Of a stretch of DNA of 64,000 nucleotides, positions 26,301-35,169 are shown piece after piece. Below the pieces are notes generated by a model. That model was not told the origin of the DNA, made no database searches, and worked only from the letters and a program-made list of their open reading frames with translations. This stretch comes from UBA7330 sp043554545 (GTDB lineage Bacteria; Bacteroidota; Bacteroidia; Cytophagales; Cyclobacteriaceae), in assembly GCA_043554545.1 (NCBI GenBank), contig CP121337.1, positions 1,922,001-1,986,000 of the forward strand. Direction: 5' to 3'. A program made the translations under genes and the position numbers. Every line of letters begins with the position of its first letter. Position 1 is the stretch's first letter.

Positions 26301-27671
26301 CTAACTTTTTAAGCTATATCCTGCTCTCCGTGGCCGGCTTAAGAAGTGGTTGCCCCATTCGCTGTTGGTAAATTGCTCAGTTTCAACGTCCCATTTCATT
26401 TTCACACCAACTTGTCCGGTCTTCTCACTTACCCATCGTGCGATGTTCCCAAGGTGACCTACGGTAGCTGAACGGTGACCGATTTCTACATCTGCTATGG
26501 GTGTTGTGCGATCTCTGACACAATCGATAAAGTTTTGGGAATGGTTGTCAGGCATGGGTACTTGTACTTTCATATCCTCTAAAGGAACCTTAAGCCATGA
26601 TTTATCACTCACTTCAAGAATGCCCCTTCCTACCTTTATCTGGCCTTTATCGCCTATAAAAGTAGCACCTCCTGTAGGTTCTCCCTCATCCGACAGCTCG
26701 ACGTGAATATTACCCGGATAGGTGTAGTGAATGATAGGGTCTTTAGCTCCAAAAAACCGTCCATAGGGAGAGTCAGCTTTCGCAACCCATGGCTCATAGG
26801 GTTTTCCTTCTACCCATACTTCTTCCGGACCACTTTTATCCAGACCAAGTGCCCATTGTATCTGATCCAGACCATGGGCGCCCCAACCAGAAATTTCACC
26901 GCCGCAAAAGTCTCTGATAGACAACCATCCTGGGTTGGACCGACTTTTTTTAATATTCTCATTGTAAGGATGTGGCTGCACGGGTCCCATCCACATATCC
27001 CAATTGACTCCTTCAGGAACTGGTTGTGCCGGCAGGGCATTTTCCCAGGTGCCGGGATAATTCACACCAATGATCCTGTTCACTTTTCCAATGTAACCAT
27101 TCCGTATCAGCATAATAGCCCTTTGGAAGTTGTCCCAGGTTCTTTGTTGAGAGCCTGTCTGCAGTACTCGCCGATACTTTCTTACCGCATTTACCATCGC
27201 CCTGCCTTCTTCTACAGTCACCGTCAAGGCCTTTTCACAGTAAATATCTTTACCGGATTTTGCCGCATCAATGCTATGCTGGGCGTGCCAGTGATCAGGA
27301 CTGGCCACAATGACCGCATCAATATCTGAACGATCCAGAATATACCTGTAGTCCTGGTAGGCCTGCACGCTGCTGCCCAGATTGGTTGCCGAACCTTGGG
27401 AACGTCCCATATCAGCATCAGCAGTGGCTGCAAACTCAACGCCTTCAAGGCTGGCAAAAGTACTTCCCAATCCGCCAACGTTGCCCGGGCTTAAACCACC
27501 AAATCTACTTCCTGTACCAATCGCGCCCAGAATGATTTTATCATTGGCTCCTACCCTTTTGCCAGGGCTAGCCAATACTTTCGAGGGGATAAGGTATGGT
27601 ACACCAATACCGGCTACACCAGCCGAAATGCTCTTCTTTAAAAAATTTCTTCTGTCTGATTTAGGACTCAT
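26301..27671 (-). CDS. Gfo/Idh/MocA-family oxidoreductase, Tat-exported
   Basis: The N-terminus carries a twin-arginine signal (SDRRNFLKKSISAGVAG) and then the NAD-binding Rossmann fold of the family (ILGAIGTGSRFGG, AATADADMG and DAVIVASPDHWHA). The EKAL element in DIYCEKALTVTVEEG is the conserved lysine-containing motif. These enzymes oxidise or reduce sugars and inositols; the Tat-exported subgroup is common in Bacteroidota and Planctomycetes. The substrate is unknown. The upstream DNA is divergent to a DoxX gene. Confidence 0.92.
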   Translation of the reverse strand: MSPKSDRRNFLKKSISAGVAGIGVPYLIPSKVLASPGKRVGANDKIILGAIGTGSRFGGLSPGNVGGLGSTFASLEGVEFAATADADMGRSQGSATNLGSSVQAYQDYRYILDRSDIDAVIVASPDHWHAQHSIDAAKSGKDIYCEKALTVTVEEGRAMVNAVRKYRRVLQTGSQQRTWDNFQRAIMLIRNGYIGKVNRIIGVNYPGTWENALPAQPVPEGVNWDMWMGPVQPHPYNENIKKSRSNPGWLSIRDFCGGEISGWGAHGLDQIQWALGLDKSGPEEVWVEGKPYEPWVAKADSPYGRFFGAKDPIIHYTYPGNIHVELSDEGEPTGGATFIGDKGQIKVGRGILEVSDKSWLKVPLEDMKVQVPMPDNHSQNFIDCVRDRTTPIADVEIGHRSATVGHLGNIARWVSEKTGQVGVKMKWDVETEQFTNSEWGNHFLSRPRRAGYSLKS

Positions 27672-27983
27672 GTTTTATTGTATTAGGGTGGAAATTGGCT
27701 TCGCTCAATAGTATGATAGCTTATTTGTCAAACGCCAATATAATAAAATACTTTTATCTGGACTCGCTTTGTGTTAAACGTAATTTTAAATTATCATCCA
27801 TGGTTAGCCAGCCGGAGCATAAACGTCCCCAAACTCCCCTTTATCCTTTCTCATTTTGAATGATAAATTATCATATACAAGGCTCACCAACTACTAAAAC
27901 TCAGACAGTAAATCATTAAAACCGATAACCTCTCTTATCTTGCGTATGGAAGTCAACAATTGCGTTCAGTTAATCCTGTCACT

Positions 27984-28349
27984 ATGAAATACATCAAAAT
28001 TTTCTTAATCTATTTACTTGGGGTCTTTATGATAGTAGGTGGATATGCACATTTTGCTTCGCCGGAAACATATAACGCATTGATTCCTGATTTTCTTCCA
28101 AAATTAATCGTGAATTATGCCGCTGGAATCGTTGAAGGAACGCTAGGACTGGGTATCCTTTATCCCCCGATGAGGAAACTAGCAGCAACGGGTATTTTTC
28201 TACTGATGATTGCCTTTCTGCCGCTTCATATCTGGGATGTATTTAGGGACCAGCCAGCCATGGGTTCACAAACGGCAGCCATTGTAAGGGTTTTTATTCA
28301 ATTCCTGTTCATCTACTGGCCATGGTGGGTCAGAAAGGAAAGTAAATAA
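27984..28349 (+). CDS. DoxX-family membrane protein
   Basis: This 121-residue protein (from the ATG at 27984) has four predicted helices and DoxX-like features (FLIYLLGVFMIVGGYAHF, then VEGTLGLGILYPPMRKLAA). The upstream alternative TTG at 27960 would only add a polar stretch. DoxX proteins are four-helix membrane proteins of poorly defined redox function. It is divergent from the Gfo/Idh/MocA gene. Confidence 0.85.
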   Translation: MKYIKIFLIYLLGVFMIVGGYAHFASPETYNALIPDFLPKLIVNYAAGIVEGTLGLGILYPPMRKLAATGIFLLMIAFLPLHIWDVFRDQPAMGSQTAAIVRVFIQFLFIYWPWWVRKESK

Positions 28350-28417
28350 TCCAATCCAGTTATCCTCTTTAAGGGCTAGGAGTAGCCTGGGAAAAATGTA
28401 AGCCTAATAAGACTTTC

Positions 28418-29437
28418 CTACAATGGCACATCACTAAACTGAACTTCATCCACATAGAGTGTGCATTCCTGCTGATTAGCAGTAATTCCGAATTCAACAC
28501 GGTCCTGAATCCAAATATCAAATGGCATTGTTTGACCTGTCTGATCAATGATTAATTCACCATCCTGCCATAATTGGATGATCCCACTGGTTTCGTGGTA
28601 ACGCAAATGTACTTTAACGGTGACCCACTGATTCAGTGGGAATGCTTTTGCTAAGCTTTCTTGTTGATTGAAAGTGAGTTTTTCATTGAATTTATTTTCT
28701 ATAGCCAGCTGATCACCACGAATAATAACACGAGGCCCTGGACTTTCTAAGAAGAACGAGGATTCAAAATCAGCCAGTGTCGTCGGTAGATTAGAACCTT
28801 CAACATAATACATCGCCTCAAACCAAAAATCATCTCCTTTTTCAAAATAAGCAAGAGTCGTCGTCGTAGCGGCCTTGGAGGTTACCATTCCTTCAGCAGG
28901 TGATACAGCATAGTATTTCAATACGGTATTGGCCGCATCAGTTGGATCAGCATCCAGTTCAATATAGTTGTCGACAAAATCACAAGTATTACTCAAAATG
29001 CAATTTTGGAGGTTTATATACTCAGCCACTGTAGGTGCGAGGGGACTTTGTAGGGTTATATTAGTGAGAAACAAGTCGGATTGGCTGATATCCAACCTAA
29101 ATAAATCTGTGATATCTGAAAACCCTTCAAAATCAAGCATTCCACTTCTAAATGGTTTCAAATAGGTATCACTATCAACAATGAAGTAGACTCCCGTATC
29201 TGTCTGATTGAAGGTTTTATCATAGAATGCAACATCATAATAAGTAGCAACAAGTTCGCAGATTCCATCCGTCAAGAAGTAGGCATTTCCATCTGAGTAG
29301 ATCCTTACCTCTTCATTATCCGTGCTCGTGTATTCAGTAAGAATGGATGCTCCGAGGGGACATTGATCTTCAATGACCGGTTCTTGAGAGCAAGCCAATA
29401 GCAAGGGCAATATAAAGAGCAAAGCCAGGTATTTCAT
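28418..29437 (-). CDS. Lipoprotein with C-terminal lectin/laminin-like sandwich domain
   Basis: The signal (YLALLFILPLLLACSQE) has lipobox LLAC. The C-terminal part has a concanavalin-like jelly-roll pattern: WVTVKVHLRYHETSGIIQLW, then DGELIIDQTGQTMPFDIWIQ and ECTLYVDEVQFSD, similar to polysaccharide-binding or heparin-lyase-like folds. No catalytic residues are apparent to me. It is a surface lipoprotein, perhaps for polysaccharide binding; no SusC/SusD pair lies near, so a polysaccharide utilisation locus is not supported. Confidence 0.72.
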   Translation of the reverse strand: MKYLALLFILPLLLACSQEPVIEDQCPLGASILTEYTSTDNEEVRIYSDGNAYFLTDGICELVATYYDVAFYDKTFNQTDTGVYFIVDSDTYLKPFRSGMLDFEGFSDITDLFRLDISQSDLFLTNITLQSPLAPTVAEYINLQNCILSNTCDFVDNYIELDADPTDAANTVLKYYAVSPAEGMVTSKAATTTTLAYFEKGDDFWFEAMYYVEGSNLPTTLADFESSFFLESPGPRVIIRGDQLAIENKFNEKLTFNQQESLAKAFPLNQWVTVKVHLRYHETSGIIQLWQDGELIIDQTGQTMPFDIWIQDRVEFGITANQQECTLYVDEVQFSDVPL

Positions 29438-29645
29438 TTCTATTAAAGTATTAAATAATACGTGAATTCTGTGTTTTTATTATGAAATAGTAGATATGAT
29501 TTGGCATTAGCACTACTTAACCTAACATTGATCATGAGTTCCTGCTACTCAAATAGGTGATTTCGACCAACACACCCCGAATGTTGATGGTCGGTGAGCC
29601 AGAGACCAGGGGAATTAGTGTTCGCAAGCCTTCCGAAATAAGAAG

Positions 29646-29676
29646 CAAATAAAAATCCCCGTATGAGGGGGATTTC
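29646..29676 (-). terminator. Rho-independent terminator of the small basic protein gene
   Basis: A perfect 7-bp stem, AATCCCC/GGGGATT (29654-29660 and 29668-29674), lies 8 nt after the stop codon of the 35-residue gene. On the minus strand it is followed by TTTTTATTT. Confidence 0.8.
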
Positions 29677-29681
29677 AATAC

Positions 29682-29789
29682 TTACTTGTTTTTGTCGTTA
29701 CGTTTCGCCTCTTTGGCTGCACGTTTTTCTTTCAGGTTTTTGGCAGGTTCCTTTTTAACCGATTTCTGTTGATCTTTTCCTTTGGCCAT
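29682..29789 (-). CDS. Small highly basic conserved-type protein (35 aa)
   Basis: The ORF reads MAKGKDQQKSVKKEPAKNLK and continues with KEKRAAKEAKRNDKNK: 35 residues with lysine and arginine dominating and no hydrophobic core. It has an ATG, a stop and a strong terminator 8 nt later, which supports a genuine transcription unit. Similar small lysine-rich proteins are widespread in Bacteroidota without assigned function; nucleic-acid or ribosome association is inference from charge. Confidence 0.7.
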   Translation of the reverse strand: MAKGKDQQKSVKKEPAKNLKEKRAAKEAKRNDKNK

Positions 29790-30129
29790 TGTTGTATGTG
29801 TTTAAACCAGGGTCAATATCCCTATTATTTTGATCATTCACTATAATCCAACAGTTCTTTTTAAATTCTCTTTTTGGGCGAAGTTCCATTTTCTAATTCC
29901 GAAGCTCAAAGAAGCATTGTGTCCAGCATATTTTTTCTCAATAGCTTCTGATTCATCATGAAAATAGCATATGCTTGGAAAAAACGAAATCAATCTAGAG
30001 AGGGTTGCTTTCTGTGCTGCGTACTTTGCTCAAAAGCATAGGATATTTGTATTGTCCTCCCGCAGACAAACAAATTGAATTACCCTAACCATAAGTGTGT
30101 TTACCTCATCATAAGTCAACTTTTACCAG
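29790..30129. other. Intergenic region without recognised gene
   Basis: AT-rich DNA between two divergently transcribed genes. I see no ORF with coding character, no repeat copy and no RNA gene. It must contain the promoters of both flanking genes. Confidence 0.5.
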
Positions 30130-30137
30130 TATGTTTG
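30130..30137 (+). promoter_or_regulatory. Candidate -7 box (TATGTTTG)
   Basis: TATGTTTG fits the Bacteroidota -7 consensus TAnnTTTG exactly and lies 52 nt before the ATG of the redoxin gene. A well-placed TTTG -33 element is not seen, so the call rests on one box. Confidence 0.4.
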
Positions 30138-30188
30138 GTTAAAGATATGAGTTTAAACCGTTTTCCATTAAAAATTTAATTGAGGATT

Positions 30189-30782
30189 ATGCATAGCTAT
30201 TCTAAAAACTTGTCCCTTTCCTTTACTCCAATTGTGTGTGGTATATTGAGTTTTACCATATTTTTACTATCATCCTGCAATGAGGCTGAAGACCCACAGC
30301 CAGGTAGCAATGACATGAATACATCCATGAATCAGGATACAGAGGAAGCCGACGACATGGCTAACTTATCTGTTGCACCGGATTTCAACCTTACATCTTT
30401 AGCGGGCCCTTCAGTAAAACTCAGTGACTATGAGAAAAAGGTAGTGGTTTTGTTCTTTTTTGGATATGCATGTAGCAATTGCATCAGTGTAGCACCTAGT
30501 ATCCAGGATAAAATCAACAAGGCATTTAATTCAAAACCAGATTTTGCCATCCTGGGTTTAGATCAATGGAATGGTAATGAAGCGGGAGTTCAGTCTTTTA
30601 AAAATACAACAGGAGTTACTTTCCCACTGCTTATGAATGCATCGGGGACGGCGACAGCATTTTCTACCACTTATGATCGACTGATTGTTATAAACAAAGA
30701 AGGTAAGATTGCCTATAAAACAAACAGTTCAGCTAACTCCAGCATCAATGAGGTAATCACCAAAATCAATGAACTTTTATAA
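30189..30782 (+). CDS. Redoxin-fold lipoprotein (thiol-disulfide / peroxiredoxin-like)
   Basis: The lipoprotein signal ends LLSSC. The domain has VAPDFNLTSLAGPSVKLSDY, a typical AhpC/TSA-like start, and the redox pair in FFGYACSNCISVAPS (C-x2-C), with NKEGKIAYKT near the end. It probably moves electrons between thiols in the periplasm. The ATG at 30189 is preferred to a TTG three codons upstream. It is 42 nt ahead of the TlpA gene and is the first gene of the operon. Confidence 0.86.
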   Translation: MHSYSKNLSLSFTPIVCGILSFTIFLLSSCNEAEDPQPGSNDMNTSMNQDTEEADDMANLSVAPDFNLTSLAGPSVKLSDYEKKVVVLFFFGYACSNCISVAPSIQDKINKAFNSKPDFAILGLDQWNGNEAGVQSFKNTTGVTFPLLMNASGTATAFSTTYDRLIVINKEGKIAYKTNSSANSSINEVITKINELL

Positions 30783-30824
30783 TTGGTTAAATAGCCTATT
30801 TTTATAAGTCACTATTTCAAGAAG

Positions 30825-31319
30825 ATGAGAAAATTACTACTTCTGGTGCTGGGAATGATTATCCTAACCCAAACTTCCACAGCCCAACGTATCCGAAACT
30901 TTTCCCTTCAGGATATCAATAACAACGTACGAACCTATGAGGAAATTAAAGGGGAAAAACTCACAATTATCGACTTTTGGACTACCTGGTGTAAGCCCTG
31001 CAGAAAATCTATTCCTGAGCTGAACAAGATTTACGAAAAATTCAAAGATCAGGGTGTATCTGTGGTTGGCCTAAACTGTGATGACCCAAGAAGCGTGGCA
31101 AAGGTCGCCCCAATGTCTAAATCGATGCAGATCGAGTATCCGGTACTTCTTGACATTGATTCTGAGTTATTCAATTACCTTAACCTCGCAGGATTCCCGA
31201 CACTTATTCTCGTAGATAACACCAATAAGGTCAGATACATCCACGAGGGGTTTGTTGCTGGTGATGAGCTGGAAATCATCGAGCAAATAGAGAAGCAACT
31301 GTCCGCTTCTTCTAAGTAA
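30825..31319 (+). CDS. TlpA-like thioredoxin family protein
   Basis: The 164-residue protein has a signal peptide (LLLVLGMIILTQTSTAQ) and the active site WTTWCKPCRKSIPEL, followed by VVGLNCDDPRSV and the cis-proline AGFPTLILVDN. This is a periplasmic thiol-disulfide reductase of the TlpA/ResA group. The DUF6029 gene begins on the base right after its stop codon, so the three genes form one operon. Confidence 0.92.
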   Translation: MRKLLLLVLGMIILTQTSTAQRIRNFSLQDINNNVRTYEEIKGEKLTIIDFWTTWCKPCRKSIPELNKIYEKFKDQGVSVVGLNCDDPRSVAKVAPMSKSMQIEYPVLLDIDSELFNYLNLAGFPTLILVDNTNKVRYIHEGFVAGDELEIIEQIEKQLSASSK

Positions 31320-32810
31320 ATGATGAAAAGTTGGGCTGCCCTCCTGTTCATGCTGATTACAGTGTTTTATAGCTATGGCCAGCTCAGTGTGTCTAACCTT
31401 ATGGAGTATCAGTATGGAAATCTTCCATCAGATACGGTCAACGCATTCTCAACCCTTTATGATCGTCTGATCGTGGACTACTCTTACGAAAAGTTTAAGG
31501 CAGGCATTTCTTTTGAACAATTTACCTCGCCTTACGAAACCAGAAACTATTATCGGATCACACAGGCAAGACTCCAATACTACGGTGATAACCTGGAAAT
31601 TCAGCTGGGAAATATTTATGAAACGCTGGGTAGAGGCACTTTACTTCGTTCCTACCAGATACCGGGGGCTGTGCTTGAGGACCTCACCTTTCGATCCCGT
31701 TATTTTTTTAACCAGGACCTCATGGGTGGAATGGCTAAATACAAACTGAAGAAATTCACCTTCAAAGGGATCTACAGTTATCCACTCAACGCTGTTTTAC
31801 CACCTAACCAGGAGGTAAGCGACCGGAGGCCTGATAGAACTGCGGCAATCGATCTTGGGTACACCTTTGAAAATCACTCCGTAGGAGCAGCATTTATGAA
31901 CATTGGAAATACTTCTAGCAATTATTCATTGGCCATGATCCGAGGTTCTGGAAATATTTCTCCTTCTATTTCCTACTATACAGAACTTGCGAAAAATCTG
32001 GATAGCCAATATCAGTTATTGGACTTCTCCGCCAATTCTTCCTATGCCTGGTATGCAAACCTCAACTACTATGCTGAAAATTTTGGGATCAGTGCAGAGT
32101 TTAAAAGTTATAAGGAATTTGTGTTGGGACTAGCCATCAACCAACCTCCCGCCTTGGTGAAACAGCACGTGTATAGGCAGTTGAATAGAAGTACACACAT
32201 CATGAACGCCATGAATGAGTCAGGATACCAGATTGAAGGTTTTTACAACTTCCCCACAGAAACGGATGAGCCCGGAAATTCCATTCTTACAGTAAATCAT
32301 ACCCTGGCGATCAATGACTTTGGCAGAAGGTTTATATTTCAGGAATACTTTGTCGAGTATGCCAGCACTATATTGGATCTGGCAGATTATAAGTTGTTTG
32401 CCGATTATGCGGAGGACCCCTTTAAAGGTCAGGAAGCACGACTTAGCGGAGGTATTTACGTAGACTGGAAACTAACCAAAAAATCAGGGTTAAGCACTGA
32501 ATATGAATTTCAACGTTTTTCCAGATTTGGTAACACGTTTCAGAACCAGCTGATTGCCCTTACCTATAATTATAAATCCAAGTATTCTGTAAATATACTT
32601 GCTGAATACAGTACAGATGATTTTTTACTTGACTCAGGTGAAAACTCCAGGATTTGGTTTGGGACTAACCTGAAATATAAGCCCGGATTCAGGAATACCT
32701 TTTTGTTATTCGCAGGCACTCGCAGGGGTGGCCCAGCGTGTAATTCAGGAGTTTGCTACGAAATTCTTGATTTCAGAGGGATGGAGTTGCGGTGGACAAC
32801 CAGGTTATAG
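31320..32810 (+). CDS. DUF6029 family outer-membrane barrel-like protein
   Basis: The 496-residue protein has a signal peptide and the sequence character of DUF6029: LSVSNLMEYQYGNLPSD, then YYGDNLEIQLGNIYETLGRG and many antiparallel strands of outer-membrane type to the end (ELRWTTRL). The function is unknown. It starts on the base following the TlpA stop. In Bacteroidota this family is commonly found downstream of TlpA/redoxin genes (my knowledge, not checked), so an outer-membrane partner in thiol-redox handling is suggested. Confidence 0.82.
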   Translation: MMKSWAALLFMLITVFYSYGQLSVSNLMEYQYGNLPSDTVNAFSTLYDRLIVDYSYEKFKAGISFEQFTSPYETRNYYRITQARLQYYGDNLEIQLGNIYETLGRGTLLRSYQIPGAVLEDLTFRSRYFFNQDLMGGMAKYKLKKFTFKGIYSYPLNAVLPPNQEVSDRRPDRTAAIDLGYTFENHSVGAAFMNIGNTSSNYSLAMIRGSGNISPSISYYTELAKNLDSQYQLLDFSANSSYAWYANLNYYAENFGISAEFKSYKEFVLGLAINQPPALVKQHVYRQLNRSTHIMNAMNESGYQIEGFYNFPTETDEPGNSILTVNHTLAINDFGRRFIFQEYFVEYASTILDLADYKLFADYAEDPFKGQEARLSGGIYVDWKLTKKSGLSTEYEFQRFSRFGNTFQNQLIALTYNYKSKYSVNILAEYSTDDFLLDSGENSRIWFGTNLKYKPGFRNTFLLFAGTRRGGPACNSGVCYEILDFRGMELRWTTRL

Positions 32811-32813
32811 TGT

Positions 32814-32834
32814 GGGTTTGGTAAAACCAAACTC
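32814..32834 (+). terminator. Weak hairpin after the DUF6029 gene
   Basis: GTTTGGT/ACCAAAC form a 7-bp stem with a 3-nt loop just after the stop codon, without a clear U tract. It may end or stabilise the redox operon transcript. Confidence 0.35.
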
Positions 32835-33028
32835 TATAATGGCGTGTAATGTTTGTCTGTAAGCCACACGTGATGGTGCAGCCAGTCAATGATTCATTAC
32901 TCATAACATGTAATTTTTAATATGTATCGGCAGAAGATACCCTAATAGTCAGGACAGGTTTAGCCTTTTATTAAGTTTTACAATAGTAAATATTTTATTC
33001 ATTAAGCAGCTTCTTTTTTGATTTGGAA

Positions 33029-33546
33029 TTAGAGCTGATCATCAATTCCAGAGTGTCTCCTTTCCATATTGTAATAGTTAAAATATTCTGCCAATAGCAG
33101 ATAAAGGTCTGAACCATCTTTTGGAGGGTACAGGTATAGCTTTTCATAATTCACACTTCTTCATAACCTTTCAATATAGGCATTGTCTACAGCTCTTCCC
33201 TTGCCATCCCTACTCAGCTTTATTTCTTGACTAAGCACGTAGTTGGCAAAGACTTCTGAAGTAAACTGTGAGTATTGATAATCTCTGGTTTACCGTGAGT
33301 TTCCATGGCCTCTTCCAAACATCTCTGGCACAAATCAGCATCCATGGCATAATTACTGTAGAGGTCTATAATGGTCACAAAATACATGTACGCTTTTTTC
33401 TTCGGGATGTGCGTAATACCCTCGACCCAGATATGGTTCGGTCTTTCAATGGTCAGGTTCCTCAATAGGAAAGAGTAAGTCTTATGAGCTTTATGACGCC
33501 TTGAGTGTTTCCCTGACGTTTGTACCTTATAGGCCAGCATTGTCAT
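33029..33546 (-). pseudogene. IS3-family transposase (OrfB) remnant
   Basis: Reading the minus strand gives an integrase-core fragment: NLTIERPNHIWVEGITHIPK, then YMYFVTIIDLYSNYAM. After a frame change come QFTSEVFANYVLSQEIKLSR, DGKGRAVDNAYIERL, a stop replacing the expected tryptophan, RSVNYEKLYLYPPKDGSDLY and YFNYYNMERRHSGIDDQ. This is clearly the C-terminal half of an IS3-type transposase with an internal deletion, frameshift and stops. The N-terminal part and OrfA are missing; no inverted repeats were identified. It is inactive. Confidence 0.85.
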
Positions 33547-33720
33547 TTACAGAAAAACATGGGACACACAGTACATAAGTGGAAAAGGTTTTGGAACAGC
33601 AAAAAAGGAAAGGGTCAATGACGTTAACATTAAATGAGCAAGACCTCTCCTACTTCGAGATGACGGTAGAAAAGAATAATATCTATCATGCTGTCGGTAG
33701 ACGCATAGAGCAAATACTTT

Positions 33721-34215
33721 TCACCATCCCCAGGTACCTGCTGCACCCTTGAACGGGCCAACGATGTTGCTCGTAATCCATCCCCCATAGAAATCACCCT
33801 CCTGAGCTTTGACCCGTTCATCATTGACATAACAGGCCTCCATCATGTGGGCATATACGGAAACATGGTCTTTGATGGCTGCAAATCTGGGGTTTGGGTT
33901 AGGATAACCCCAAGCACTTTTCCGAACGAACGCATCGCCGGCTTTGAGGTTATAGTAATCGGCCATTCCCTTCCATTCACAGTAGCTCGTACCGCTTGTT
34001 TTGATCAAAACGCCTGCTTTGAAATCCGTTCCTGGTATATAGTATGTCGGTGGATGACTGGTCTCTAGTACCCGATAACTGCGGTTCGAGTCTGCAATGA
34101 TGATTCCATTCAAAACGATTCTTAAATGTCCTTCAAAGGGCTCTACAGCAGGTGGTCTGGGGTAGTCCCACACCGATTCCTGGCCGGGTCCCGGATTAAT
34201 TTTGTCAATTGGCAT
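33721..34215 (-). CDS. DUF427 domain-containing protein
   Basis: The protein contains the DUF427 core: WDYPRPPAVEPFEGHLRIVL, RVLETSHPPTYYIP, TSYCEWKGMADYYNLKAG, AWGYPNPNP and the C-terminal GPFKGAAGTWGW, which is diagnostic of this domain. The function of the family is unknown (about 165 residues, cytoplasmic). The ATG at 34213-34215 (MPIDKINPGPGQ) is preferred. The gene is intact although it sits between an IS remnant and a greB pseudogene. Confidence 0.9.
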   Translation of the reverse strand: MPIDKINPGPGQESVWDYPRPPAVEPFEGHLRIVLNGIIIADSNRSYRVLETSHPPTYYIPGTDFKAGVLIKTSGTSYCEWKGMADYYNLKAGDAFVRKSAWGYPNPNPRFAAIKDHVSVYAHMMEACYVNDERVKAQEGDFYGGWITSNIVGPFKGAAGTWGW

Positions 34216-34444
34216 ACAACCATAACCCAAAATCAATACAGAGGTTTAGCTATTTTGATGCGATCTATGAAGATACATGGATACAAGAACTGGTCAACAC
34301 TTGTCTTTGGCTTAAAACCAGTAAGGTGCTTGTTTCTCGCAAATTTATTGGTGACTATTTTTGGACTGAGTATGATTCTATTCAAATCTTTGTGGCTGAT
34401 TTTGGATACTAACCATAAGATCACAGTTGATTCCATCGCAAGGA

Positions 34445-34852
34445 ATGGAAGGTCTTAAAGAAGAGCTCAACCAGTTATGGCGTGTCGAACGACCTGAAAC
34501 CAACCGAAAAGTATTCTGGGAGACCGCTCCGAGAATGCGGATTATCACTACAACAAAAAACGGCTGCTTAACTTCGAAAATGCATTATCAATTTCAAGGT
34601 CATTGATGACCACCCACACCAGAAAGGTAAAGTGAATTTCCGAACCTGGGTGGAGATTGAAAATAAAGAGAAAACCTTAAAAACGGTTACGGATCATGGG
34701 CTATGAAGAGTTGATCGGCAAAAGGATAACATTTCTATGGACGCTACCATGGCGCAGAGCCTACGCCACAAGGAAGTGATGAAGTAAATGTGGAAACCAA
34801 AATCGCCAAGTTCGTGTGGTATATCAACAGCAATGAGTATGAGAACGGATAG
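34445..34852 (+). pseudogene. greB: Degraded second greB
   Basis: The DNA from 34445 to 34852 matches the intact greB (13772-14290) with many block identities: the GACCGCTC-GAGAATGCGGATTATC stretch, TGGGTGGAGATTGA and TATGAAGAGTTGATCGG are shared. It has lost the AASL codons (a short deletion after VFW) and has several frameshifts, so no full reading frame remains. The 5' end lacks a clear start. It is therefore an inactive duplicate, probably from an old gene duplication or transfer, now diverging. Confidence 0.85.
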
Positions 34853-35169
34853 TTCAGCTATCCGGCAAATGGGACGATACACGAAATATATGGTGGACTT
34901 CAACAATCATAGTGGAGTGCTAGATGGTGAAGCGTAATTGTGATTACTGGTAGCTATCGGGTGGGAACTTTTGTTTATTGTGGATGAATATTATGGTTGT
35001 CAAATTGGATATAAGCTGCAAGCCACAGAACATGGGAAATCTTCAGACTATGGGGAAGTCACTACGTTCTTACTTTAGGTTTAGTCATCGTCACCCATTG
35101 TTAAATAAACTATTTCTTTTAGAATCTATTATATCAAGTATCTTCCATTGTTGAATCAAATGAATCCTT
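34853..35169. other. Gene-free stretch
   Basis: Between the greB remnant and the AsmA-like gene I find no coding-like frame, repeat copy or hairpin of note. Confidence 0.5.

Noticed and set aside
28418..29437. Member of a polysaccharide utilisation locus
   Set aside because: The lipoprotein has a lectin-like end, but no SusC/SusD pair, glycoside hydrolase or ECF/HTCS regulator is adjacent.
34209..34412. A 67-codon plus-strand frame between the DUF427 gene and the greB remnant
   Set aside because: It overlaps the start of DUF427, has an equally long frame on the other strand and matches no family. Coding remains possible but unsupported.
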